This document shows, piece by piece, positions 1 to 8,523 of a DNA stretch of 49,576 bases; the stretch's first letter is position 1; the number at the start of each line of letters is the position of its first letter. The stretch comes from Jiangella aurantiaca (GTDB lineage Bacteria; Actinomycetota; Actinomycetes; Jiangellales; Jiangellaceae): the NCBI RefSeq assembly GCF_004349105.1, contig NZ_SMLB01000046.1, forward strand, positions 1 through 49,576, written 5' to 3'. A model generated the notes under the pieces. That model made no database searches, was not told the origin of the DNA, and saw nothing but the letters and a program-made list of their open reading frames with translations. The position numbers were made by a program, and so were the translations under genes.

Positions 1-252
1 CCGCCGGAGGCCGCGCCCGCCGCCCCACCGGGTGCCGGTTCCAGTGGCCAGACGCCCGCCGCGCCGATCGATCTCAACACGGCGACCGCCGCCGAGCTCG
101 AGAGCCTGCCCGGCATCGGACCCGCCCTCGCCGGCCGGATCCTCGAGTGGCGGGCACAGAACGGCCGGTTCACGACCATCGACGAGCTGCGCGAGGTCGC
201 CGGCATCGGCGAGCAGCGTTTCGCCCAACTCGAGCCCCTGGTGACGGTATGA
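1..252 (+). CDS. comEA: ComEA, helix-hairpin-helix DNA-binding competence protein (C-terminus only)
   Basis: The reading frame is open from the first base and stops at 250-252, leaving 83 residues. After a Pro/Ala-rich linker it reads IDLNTATAAELESLPGIGPA, the first helix-hairpin-helix of the ComEA C-terminal domain, followed by a second one (TIDELREVAGIGEQRFAQL). ComEA is the membrane-anchored receptor that binds incoming double-stranded DNA at the cell surface. The anchor and the N-terminal SLBB-type part lie outside the window. Its stop overlaps the comEC start (ATGA at 249-252), so the two genes are translationally coupled, as usual in actinomycetes. Whether the species is naturally competent cannot be told from this. 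Confidence 0.93.
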   Translation, partial: PPEAAPAAPPGAGSSGQTPAAPIDLNTATAAELESLPGIGPALAGRILEWRAQNGRFTTIDELREVAGIGEQRFAQLEPLVTV

Positions 253-2873
253 CCGGCGGCCCGCCTACCCCGGCCGGCCCGCCGGTGACGTCCCCGTCCG
301 CCACGACCACGGAGGCGGCCGGGCCGCTCGATCTGCGGCTCGTGCCGGCCGCGCTCGGGCTCTGGCTCGGTGCGCTCGCCGGCGTCGTCGTCCCCTGGCC
401 GGCCGGCCTCGCCGGCTGTGTGCTGGCCCTCCTCGCCGCCGGCCTCGTCCTGCTCCGCATCAGGATCACGCCGTCCGGCCGCCGCGCGCTCGTCGCCGGG
501 ACGCTCTGCCTGGTCGCCGGTTTCGCCGTCGGAGCGGCCAGAGCCGCGCCCGTCTGGAGCGGACCCGTCACGACGCTCGCCGCGGCCGGTGCGCACGTCG
601 AGCTCGAGGGTGTCGTCGCCCGCGACCCGGTCGTCCGGCGCAGCGGTCCGGCCGGCGAGGAGGCCGCCGTCACCGAGTACGTCGTCGGCCGGCTCCGCGT
701 CGACGAGGTCACCGGCCGCGGCCGTACCTACGACGTCTCGGTTCCGGTGCTCCTGGTCGGCGGCGACGTCCACTGGGCGGACCTGCTGCCGGGCCAGCGG
801 ATCAGCGTGGCCGGCCGGCTCGAGTCCACCGATCACCCGCGCGACGACGTCGCCGCCGTCTTCCGCCCCTACGGCGGGCCTGACGAGCGGGCGACGGGGC
901 TGCCGAGCGCCGCCGGCCGCGCGACCGAGCCGTTCCGCGCCGGCCTCCGCGAGGCCGTCTCCGCGGTACCGCCCGATCCGCGCGGTCTGGTACCCGGCCT
1001 GGTGATCGGCGACGAGTCGCTGCTCTCCGACGACCTGCGCGACGCCATGACGATCGCCGGGCTGACGCACCTGACCGCGGTGTCCGGGACGAACGTCGCG
1101 ATCGTCCTGGTCGTCGCGCTCGGGCTGGCCCGCTGGCTGCGCGTGCGCGGTCACGGCCTGCCGGTCGTCGGTGTGGTGTGCGTTCTCGGCTTCGTGCTGC
1201 TCGCGCGGCCAGAGCCGAGCGTCCTGCGGGCCGCCGCGATGGGCCTGGTCGCCGTGGTCGGGCTGACCATCGCCGGGCGCCGGCGTGGCCTGCCGGCGCT
1301 GGCCGCCGCGGTGATCGTGCTGGTGCTATTCGACCCGTGGCTGGCCCGCAGTGCCGGGTTCGCGCTGTCCGTGCTGGCCACAGCTGGGATTCTGCTCCTG
1401 GTGCCGGCGTGGACGCGGTCGCTGGAGTGGCTGCCGCGGCCGCTGGCGGTCGCGGTCGCGGTGCCGCTGGCCGCGCAGGTCGCCTGCACGCCGATCGTGC
1501 TCGGACTGTCCGGGCAGCTCAGCCTGGCCGCGCTGCCGGCCAACATGCTCGCGGCTCCGGCCGTGGCTCCGGCGACGGTGTTCGGCGCGGCCGCCGCGGT
1601 GGTGAGCCCGGCCCTGCCGCCGGTCGCGACGGCGTGCGCGTGGCTGGCCGCGCTCCCCGCCTGGTGGATCGCCGCCGTCGCCCGCTGGTTCGCCGATCAG
1701 CCCGGCGCCGTCGTGCCCTGGCCGCCGGGCACCGGCGGGGTGGTGGCGGCCGTGGTGTTGGCGGTGGTGGGGCTGCTGGCGCTGCCGATGGTGCTGCGCC
1801 GTCCCCTCGTCACCGCGACCGGCGGGACCTTGCTGATGATCGGTCTGCTGACGGCGGTCCCGACACCGGGCTGGCCACCGTCCGGCTGGCTGGTCGTCGC
1901 CTGCGACGTGGGCCAGGGCGACGCGCTGGTGCTGCGGGCCGGCGACCGGTCCGCCGTCGTCGTCGACACCGGGCCGGAGCCGCGGCTGGTGCGGCGCTGC
2001 CTCGACAGCCTCGGCGTGCGGCAGGTCCCGCTGCTGATCCTCACGCACTTCCATGCCGATCACGTCGGCGGGCTGGCCGGTGTGCTGGCCGGTCGCGACG
2101 TGGGCCGGGTGCTCGTCTCGCCGCTCGACGACCCACCCGAGTCGGCCGACGGTGTCCGGCGCCGGCTCGCCGGGGCGGGTGTCCCGGCGTCGGTGCCGCG
2201 GATCGGCGACCGGCTCCAGGTGGGGGAGCGGCTTTGGCTGGACGTGCTCGCACCGGTCGGCCTGGTCGAGACCGCGGAGTCCGAGTCGAACAACGCCAGC
2301 ATCGTCGTCGAGGCCGACGTCGACGGCGTCAGCGTGCTGCTCACCGGCGACATCGAGCCGACGGCGCAGCGGTCGCTGCTCCGGTCCGCGCCGGGACTCG
2401 ACGTCGACGTGCTCAAGGTCGCCCACCATGGTTCGCCGCACCAGGAGGCCGGCCTGCTCACGGACGTCGGCGCGCGGCTGGCGCTGGTCAGTGTCGGTGA
2501 GAACACGTACGGCCACCCGTCGCCACGGGTGCTCGACGCGTTGCGCGGGAGCGGCGTCCGGGTCTACCGCACCGACGAGCACGGCAGCATCGCCGTCGTC
2601 CGGACCGGCGGCGACGCGCTCGGCGTCGTGACCGGCGGACCGCGGGCGGGACCGGCGCCGCGGCGATCGGTACGGGGGCGGGGACGTTGTCGGCGGGACG
2701 TGTCATGCTGTGTGGCGACATGGCTGCGCTATCGACCGATACCCTCGTCCCGGTCACCCTCGTCTTCGGCCCCGAGACGTTGCTGGCCGAACGCGCCGCG
2801 GGCGCCGTCGTCCGGGCGGCGCGCGCCGCCGATCCCGACGCCGACGTCTCGCAGGTGTCCGGCTCCGAGCTGA
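249..2873 (+). CDS. comEC: ComEC/Rec2 DNA-uptake channel with metallo-beta-lactamase domain
   Basis: Polytopic membrane protein, 874 residues from the ATG at 249. Two hydrophobic segments near the N-terminus are followed by a soluble OB-like stretch, the competence domain (GLVPGLVIGDESLLSDDLR and LTHLTAVSGTNVAIV, nt 980-1120), a block of further membrane segments, and a C-terminal metallo-beta-lactamase domain with the HFHADH metal motif at residues 600-605. ComEC forms the channel that moves single-stranded DNA into the cytoplasm; the lactamase-like part is the presumed nuclease. The recognisable fold ends near nt 2635. The last ~80 residues are Arg/Pro-rich with no family resemblance and run 154 nt into holA, so the true end may be misplaced by a frameshift or recently extended. 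Confidence 0.92.
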   Translation: MTGGPPTPAGPPVTSPSATTTEAAGPLDLRLVPAALGLWLGALAGVVVPWPAGLAGCVLALLAAGLVLLRIRITPSGRRALVAGTLCLVAGFAVGAARAAPVWSGPVTTLAAAGAHVELEGVVARDPVVRRSGPAGEEAAVTEYVVGRLRVDEVTGRGRTYDVSVPVLLVGGDVHWADLLPGQRISVAGRLESTDHPRDDVAAVFRPYGGPDERATGLPSAAGRATEPFRAGLREAVSAVPPDPRGLVPGLVIGDESLLSDDLRDAMTIAGLTHLTAVSGTNVAIVLVVALGLARWLRVRGHGLPVVGVVCVLGFVLLARPEPSVLRAAAMGLVAVVGLTIAGRRRGLPALAAAVIVLVLFDPWLARSAGFALSVLATAGILLLVPAWTRSLEWLPRPLAVAVAVPLAAQVACTPIVLGLSGQLSLAALPANMLAAPAVAPATVFGAAAAVVSPALPPVATACAWLAALPAWWIAAVARWFADQPGAVVPWPPGTGGVVAAVVLAVVGLLALPMVLRRPLVTATGGTLLMIGLLTAVPTPGWPPSGWLVVACDVGQGDALVLRAGDRSAVVVDTGPEPRLVRRCLDSLGVRQVPLLILTHFHADHVGGLAGVLAGRDVGRVLVSPLDDPPESADGVRRRLAGAGVPASVPRIGDRLQVGERLWLDVLAPVGLVETAESESNNASIVVEADVDGVSVLLTGDIEPTAQRSLLRSAPGLDVDVLKVAHHGSPHQEAGLLTDVGARLALVSVGENTYGHPSPRVLDALRGSGVRVYRTDEHGSIAVVRTGGDALGVVTGGPRAGPAPRRSVRGRGRCRRDVSCCVATWLRYRPIPSSRSPSSSAPRRCWPNAPRAPSSGRRAPPIPTPTSRRCPAPS

Positions 2874-3697
2874 CCGCCGGAGCCCTCGCCGAGCACGTCA
2901 GCCCGTCGCTGTTCGCCACCCGACGCGTGCTGCTGGTCAATGACGTCCAGGACGTCAGCGAACCGGTCGGCGACGTGCTGGTGGGTTACGTGACCACGCC
3001 CATCGAGGGCATCCACGTGGTGCTGCTGCACCCCGGCGGGGTCAAGGGCAAGAAGCTGCTCACGGCGCTGCGCAAGGCAGGGGTGCACGAGGTCCCGGCC
3101 GAGCGGCTGACCCGTCCCGACGACCAGGTCTCGTTCGTGCGGGCCGAGGTCCGCCGCAACGGCGGCCGCATCGACGAGGCCGCGGCGCGGCAGCTGGTCG
3201 AGGCGGTCGGCGGCGACTTACGAGGACTGGCCTCGGCGGCCGGGCAACTGGCGGTCGACGCGCCGGACGGCCAGGTGACCGGCCAGGTGGTCGCCATGTA
3301 CTTCGAAGGTCGCGCCGAGGTGAAGGGCTGGGTCGTCGCCGACCGCGCCGTCGAGGGCAGGACCGGCGAGGCGGTCGAGCAGCTGCGCTGGGCCCTCGAG
3401 ACCGGCACAGACCCCGTGCTGGTCACCGGCGCGCTGGCGACCTCGCTACGCTCCCTGGCCCGGCTGGCCGGCGCACCACGCGGCATGCGCGACGCCGACG
3501 TCGCCCGCGACCTCGGCATCCCGCCGTGGAAGGTCCGGGTGCTCCGCGGCCAGCTGCGCGGCTGGACGCCGACCGGCCTCGCCCGTGCCATCCGAGCGGT
3601 GGCCGACGCCGACCTCGCGGTCAAGGGCGGCGGCAACGACTCGACGCTCGCGCTCACGACCGCGCTGGTCGCCATCGGCACCGCTCGCTCCGCCTGA
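2720..3697 (+). CDS. holA: DNA polymerase III subunit delta (clamp-loader)
   Basis: 325 residues from the ATG at 2720. The N-terminus (TLVPVTLVFGPETLLAERAA) and the later RRVLLVNDVQDV and FVRAEVRRNGGRIDEAAARQ segments match actinobacterial HolA, an AAA+-like protein that opens the beta sliding clamp during replication. The family lacks a working Walker motif and none is seen here. An in-frame ATG at 2687 would add 11 residues, but it lies before the usual family start. The gene sits directly downstream of comEC in the standard actinobacterial order, overlapping its reading frame by 154 nt. Confidence 0.93.
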   Translation: MAALSTDTLVPVTLVFGPETLLAERAAGAVVRAARAADPDADVSQVSGSELTAGALAEHVSPSLFATRRVLLVNDVQDVSEPVGDVLVGYVTTPIEGIHVVLLHPGGVKGKKLLTALRKAGVHEVPAERLTRPDDQVSFVRAEVRRNGGRIDEAAARQLVEAVGGDLRGLASAAGQLAVDAPDGQVTGQVVAMYFEGRAEVKGWVVADRAVEGRTGEAVEQLRWALETGTDPVLVTGALATSLRSLARLAGAPRGMRDADVARDLGIPPWKVRVLRGQLRGWTPTGLARAIRAVADADLAVKGGGNDSTLALTTALVAIGTARSA

Positions 3698-3718
3698 CGC
3701 CACGACAGGTGAGAGTGG

Positions 3719-3734
3719 TGTCGCCAGGGCGACA
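3719..3734 (+). terminator. Short hairpin just after holA
   Basis: TGTCGCC at 3719-3725 and GGCGACA at 3728-3734 are perfectly complementary; realistically a 6-bp stem with a 4-nt loop. It starts 21 nt after the holA stop and has no T-run, which fits an actinobacterial-type terminator only loosely. Confidence 0.3.
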
Positions 3735-3756
3735 ATGACGGCACGTCGTTGGTGCG

Positions 3757-3819
3757 GCGATCCCACACCCGATCGGCGGACATGGGGGTGCGCCGGGATC
3801 CTGGCAGCGATCCCACACC
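3757..3819. repeat. Pair of 13-bp direct repeats between holA and rpsT
   Basis: The sequence GCGATCCCACACC occurs at 3757-3769 and again at 3807-3819, 50 bp apart. The gap 3698-3969 lies between two convergent genes, so an operator role is not obvious. Nothing else coding is seen in the gap; short open frames here have no ribosome binding site or family resemblance. Confidence 0.45.
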
Positions 3820-3860
3820 GTTCTGGCTCGAAACACGCGCGGGAGCGCCTGCGCGCACGA

Positions 3861-3900
3861 CGACGGCGCCGCCCTCCGGGAGTGGAGGACGACGCCGTCG
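3861..3900 (-). terminator. rpsT terminator hairpin
   Basis: Positions 3861-3877 and 3884-3900 form a 17-bp stem around a 6-nt loop. Read on the minus strand, the two imperfect positions become G-U wobbles, so the hairpin is fully paired only in the rpsT direction; read on the plus strand they are A-C mismatches. It lies 69 nt after the rpsT stop. There is no U-run, as is common for terminators in very GC-rich actinomycetes. Confidence 0.75.
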
Positions 3901-3969
3901 GCGAGACGATGGGGGTCCGGTGTCGGGCCGAGGAGGCCGACGCGGGATCGAGCCGCAGTGGGCTCGGCC

Positions 3970-4230
3970 TCAGAGTGCGGCGGCCCGCTTGGAGATCGAG
4001 GACTTGCGGTTGGCCGCCTGGTTCTTGTGGATGACGCCCTTGGAGGCGGCCTTGTCGAGCTGCCGGTTGGCGGCGCGAGCGGCCTCGACGGCCTTCTCGC
4101 TCTCACCGGCGTCGGCGGCCTCGTGGAATCTGCGGATGGCCGTCTTCAGCGACGACTTGACCGCCTTGTTACGCATCCGGGCCTTCTCGTTGGTGAGGAT
4201 GCGCTTCTTCTGGGACTTGATGTTCGCCAC
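3970..4230 (-). CDS. rpsT: 30S ribosomal protein S20
   Basis: 86 residues from a GTG start at 4230 (complement of CAC at 4228-4230). The start reads (M)[20 protein letters not shown] and the end [12 protein letters not shown], the whole of S20, a primary 16S rRNA-binding protein of the small subunit. The reading frame stays open further upstream to 4371, but that part is Arg/Pro-rich and unlike S20. An AAAGG lies 9 nt upstream of the GTG. GTG in place of ATG is frequent for this gene in the phylum. It is transcribed towards holA and ends in the hairpin at 3861-3900. Confidence 0.96.
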   Translation of the reverse strand: MANIKSQKKRILTNEKARMRNKAVKSSLKTAIRRFHEAADAGESEKAVEAARAANRQLDKAASKGVIHKNQAANRKSSISKRAAAL

Positions 4231-4360
4231 GAACAGATGCCTTTGGTCGGTTCGGATAGGTCGTGAGGGCGTCGGCCTCGTCCGGGACCCGCGCCGGTTG
4301 GGGAACCGTCGCGGCGGCAAGGAGTCGGCCGGGCGCGTCCGCGACCTGGGCCGACGCGCA

Positions 4361-4397
4361 GCCGCCAACAATACCAGCGCCGCGGCTCACCAGCCAA
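4361..4397 (-). promoter_or_regulatory. Likely rpsT promoter
   Basis: Read on the minus strand: TTGGCT (4397-4392), an 18-bp spacer, then TATTGT (4373-4368). This predicts transcription starting near 4361 and a leader of about 130 nt before the rpsT GTG. The 207-bp gap 4231-4437 holds no other recognisable element. Confidence 0.45.
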
Positions 4398-4437
4398 TTC
4401 GGCGCCGCGCCCGCCCCGAAGTTCAGCTGTCGACGGC

Positions 4438-5007
4438 TCAGCGCCATCCGTACCGGTCGCGCAGCGCGCGGATGACCGTGTCGAACTGGTCGCGGCCGAG
4501 CGCCGACGCCTCGCGCCGCATGCCGTCGGGGTGGACGCGCAGGACGCGGCTGACGTCCACCCAGGACGGCCGGTGCTCGCCGTCCCAGCGGCCGGTGCCG
4601 ACGCCGACCCAGTCGCGCTCACCGTCGTGGTTCTTGCTGGTCAGCTGGACCGCCAGCAGCGTGCCACCCGGCTCGTGTGCGACGATGAGGACGGGCCGGT
4701 CCTTGCCGCGGCCGTCGTTCTCCTCGTACGGGACCCAGGTCCAGACGATCTCGCCGGGGTCGGGGTCGCCGTCGGTGCTCGGGTTGTACGCGGTGTGGAC
4801 GGCGCCGACGGAGTGCGCCTCGGTGGTCGCGTTCGGGCCGAACCGGCCGGGCGACTCCTCGTCCGTGGAATCCCAGTCGCCGCGGGGCGCGGACGGACGG
4901 TCCGCGGGCCGGGCCGACGGGCGCGCCGGACGGTCTCGGTCGCGGCCGGTCCGCCGCTTCGGCGGGGTCAGCAGGGTACGCACGAGGTCGCGGAGCAGGC
5001 GGGCCAC
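4438..5007 (-). CDS. MazF/PemK-fold protein next to rpsT
   Basis: 189 residues from a GTG at 5007. An N-terminal helix (ARLLRDLVRTLL) is followed by a charged, Pro-rich linker and a C-terminal MazF/PemK-like beta-barrel: GEIVWTWVPYEEN, RPVLIVAHE, LLAVQLTSK, then WVDVSRVLRVHPDGM. MazF and PemK are sequence-specific mRNA endoribonucleases of type II toxin-antitoxin systems. This extended form near rpsT is a known actinobacterial arrangement of unproven activity. An alternative GTG at 5076 overlaps the stop of the upstream RHH gene (GTGA) and would couple the two, but adds 23 residues of low-complexity sequence. For the 5007 start, TACAGT lies 6 nt upstream on the minus strand and would allow a leaderless message. 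Confidence 0.75.
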   Translation of the reverse strand: MARLLRDLVRTLLTPPKRRTGRDRDRPARPSARPADRPSAPRGDWDSTDEESPGRFGPNATTEAHSVGAVHTAYNPSTDGDPDPGEIVWTWVPYEENDGRGKDRPVLIVAHEPGGTLLAVQLTSKNHDGERDWVGVGTGRWDGEHRPSWVDVSRVLRVHPDGMRREASALGRDQFDTVIRALRDRYGWR

Positions 5008-5072
5008 GTCGGAACTGTAGCGCCGCGCCCCGCCGCCCGGCTGGCAGTTCGCCGACGGCGGCCGGCCGCGGC

Positions 5073-5342
5073 TCACTCGGCGTCGGCCGGTGGTAGCTCG
5101 TCTGCTGGGGTTGGCGACGGCGGGCGGCCGCGGCGGGGGAGCGGCCCGGCGTCATTCGGCGCCCGCCCGGCCGCCCGCAGCGCGTTCCGCAACACCAGCT
5201 CGACCTGCGCGTTGACGCTGCGGAACTCGTCCTGGGCCCAGCGGGTCAGCGCCTCGTGGACGGCCGGGTCGAGGCGGAGTAGGACGGCGTGCCGCTCCCG
5301 CCGTCGCGCGGGGAGGCCTCCGTCGGCGCCGGAAGAAGCCAC
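5073..5342 (-). CDS. Small ribbon-helix-helix (HicB/CopG/Arc-like) DNA-binding protein
   Basis: 89 residues from a GTG at 5342. After about 15 residues comes RERHAVLLRLDPAVHEAL, the beta-strand and first helix of a ribbon-helix-helix fold, then a second helix (VNAQVELVLRNALRAAG), then a Pro/Ala-rich tail. Such proteins usually repress transcription as dimers and often serve as antitoxins. I chose the GTG at 5342 because it lies 5 nt after the micro-ORF stop and begins the recognisable sequence; the frame upstream (to 5489) overlaps the micro-ORF. A MazF-like gene follows on the same strand, so an antitoxin-toxin pair is possible but unproven. The likely operator is the palindrome at 5500-5513. 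Confidence 0.72.
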   Translation of the reverse strand: MASSGADGGLPARRRERHAVLLRLDPAVHEALTRWAQDEFRSVNAQVELVLRNALRAAGRAPNDAGPLPRRGRPPSPTPADELPPADAE

Positions 5343-5347
5343 TGCGT

Positions 5348-5455
5348 TCAGGTGTAGAGGCTGCCGGTGTTGACGACCGGTGTGGCGCGCTGGTCGCTCC
5401 GCATCTCGCGGATCTCGACGCCGGCGACGGCGACCCGGGCGGCGGTCTCGGTCAT
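5348..5455 (-). CDS. 35-residue micro-ORF of unknown function, ending in NTGSLYT
   Basis: ATG at 5455-5453 preceded by GGAGG with a 4-nt spacer, stop at 5350-5348. The product starts MTETAARVAVAGVEIREM and ends ATPVVNTGSLYT. It has no Cys, no signal peptide and no membrane segment. It ends 5 nt before the RHH gene start on the same strand, so it is surely co-transcribed. The strong ribosome binding site, GC-rich third codon positions and tight spacing argue that it is translated. I do not recognise a named family; a peptide partner of the RHH protein or a leader peptide are the simplest ideas. Confidence 0.65.
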   Translation of the reverse strand: MTETAARVAVAGVEIREMRSDQRATPVVNTGSLYT

Positions 5456-5499
5456 GGGTCCTCCAGGTGTCACGGCCGAGGCCGGCCAACCAGATAGCT

Positions 5500-5513
5500 A
5501 AGTGATATCACTT
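5500..5513. promoter_or_regulatory. Perfect 14-bp palindrome, candidate operator
   Basis: AAGTGATATCACTT is its own reverse complement. It is an AT-rich island in the 156-bp divergent gap between the micro-ORF/RHH operon (start 5455, minus) and lepA (start 5612, plus). A short symmetric site of this size fits a ribbon-helix-helix dimer, so autoregulation by the product of 5073-5342 is the natural guess. Confidence 0.65.
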
Positions 5514-5611
5514 TTCTGGCGCGCCCGTATCGCCGACCATGGGATGATGTCTGGTGCGGGCAGGACACCTCCGTCCGCACCGAAAACACCCCGAAGCCTC
5601 GAGGAAACTGC

Positions 5612-7461
<1,850 letters not shown>

Positions 7462-7465
<4 letters not shown>

Positions 7466-8016
7466 CCGACCGCCGGCGCCGGCGGGAAGCCCAGGTGCGC
7501 CAGCGCCTGCCGCAGCACGATGCCGTGGCCGCCGAGCATCTCCTTCTGGACGGCGTCGTCGGCGGCCTCCTGCGGTGACAGCCAGATGAGGTCCAGCGCG
7601 TCCTGACGGGGCGCGCAGTCGCCGGTCACCGGGATGACGAACGCCAGCGCGACGGCGTGCTGGCGCGGATCGTGGTACGGCGTGGCGCCCGGTGTCGGCA
7701 GGTACTCGGCGACGGTGAACGGCGACGGCGACACCGGGATGCGCGGCAGTGCCAGCGGCCCGAGGTCCTTCTCGATGTGCCGCAGCAGCGCGTCGCGGAT
7801 GCGCTCGTGGAACAGCACCCGGCCGGCCACCAGCTCGCGCCGGATCTGGCCCTCCGGGGTCGACCGCAGCAGCAGGCCGACCGATGTCGCGACACCGGTG
7901 TCGTCGACCCGCACGGGAACCGCGTTGACGTAGAGGATCGGGAGCCGACGGCGCGCGGCGGCGAGTTCGTCGGGGGTCAGCCAGTTCTCGTGGGAGTCGA
8001 CGGCGGTCTGGTTCAT
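7462..8016 (-). CDS. DUF4916 family, NUDIX-like hydrolase of unknown substrate
   Basis: 184 residues from the ATG at 8016. Landmarks are [31 protein letters not shown] (written here only as landmark start NWLTPDEL), [40 protein letters not shown], and [18 protein letters not shown]. This is the DUF4916 pattern in actinomycetes, usually grouped with NUDIX-type hydrolases. A canonical NUDIX box (GX5EX7REUXEEXGU) is not evident, so catalysis of a nucleotide-diphosphate linkage is not shown. TAGAAC lies shortly upstream of the ATG on the minus strand and could be a -10 element of a leaderless message. It overlaps the lepA stop by 4 nt, tail to tail. Confidence 0.8.
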
Positions 8017-8095
8017 GGGACAGTTCTACACAGTCTTGGTGACGTCCCGTCGAGGGCCACGCGAAGTGCCGCCGACGAGGGGTCCGGCAACCCCC

Positions 8096-8184
8096 TTGAC
8101 ACGCGCCGATAACGTCCCTAAGTTCATCGGTCATACGTAAGAGCGCATCGGCGCATTTTTTTTGGATGCTTGCTCATACGTATG
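8096..8184 (+). promoter_or_regulatory. Promoter with two LacI-type operator sites and a T8 hairpin
   Basis: TTGACA at 8096-8101, a 17-bp spacer and TAAGTT at 8119-8124 form a sigma-70-type promoter. TCATACGTA follows at 8131-8139 and again at 8174-8182, the second being part of the perfect palindrome CATACGTATG (8175-8184). Central-CG palindromes of this kind are typical LacI-family operators, and a LacI-family gene lies downstream. Between them, GCGC-ATCG-GCGC (8143-8154) is followed by eight T (8156-8163), resembling a weak intrinsic terminator. The rest of the gap 8017-8095 shows nothing clear. Confidence 0.6.
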
Positions 8185-8523
8185 TGCAGTGCGCGGCACC
8201 TGTGCGCCCGGATCGTGGTGATGTACGCGGGCCGGATGATCGAGGGCGGCCCGAAGGAGGAGGTCATCGCCAACCCGCAGCACCCGTACACGAAGCTGTT
8301 GATCGACTCCTCGCCCGGCCCCGCGCATGGCGGCGGGGGATCGGGCGGAGCGATGAACGTCTGCCGCACCGAGGGGCCACCCCGGACGGAGCTGGCCAAC
8401 GGCCAGCGGGCGCACAGCGGGCTCCATCAGGAAGGCAGCGGGCCGCCGGCCGACGGCACGGGCAAGAGAACAGCGCGGGCCGAGGTGGCCCAGGAGGCGG
8501 CCCAGGACGAGGAGGCGACGTGA
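8170..8523 (+). pseudogene. C-terminal remnant of an Opp/Dpp-type ABC transporter ATPase
   Basis: Open frame of 117 codons. Residues from about nt 8188 read ARHLCARIVVMYAGRMIEGG, then EEVIANPQHPYTKLL, which is the region after the H-loop of OppD/DppD/OppF-type ATP-binding subunits. Walker A, signature and Walker B motifs are absent, as is everything upstream. After about nt 8320 the frame continues as unrelated Gly/Pro-rich sequence and ends in a GTGA overlap with the lacI-like gene. The promoter and operators at 8096-8184 abut the remnant directly, so a deletion that removed the body of a transporter operon is the simplest explanation. It may still be translated as a leader for the regulator. 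Confidence 0.7.

Noticed and set aside
147-248. Upstream extension of comEC to an ATG at 147
   Set aside because: It would overlap the conserved end of comEA. The ATG at 249 forms the usual ATGA overlap.
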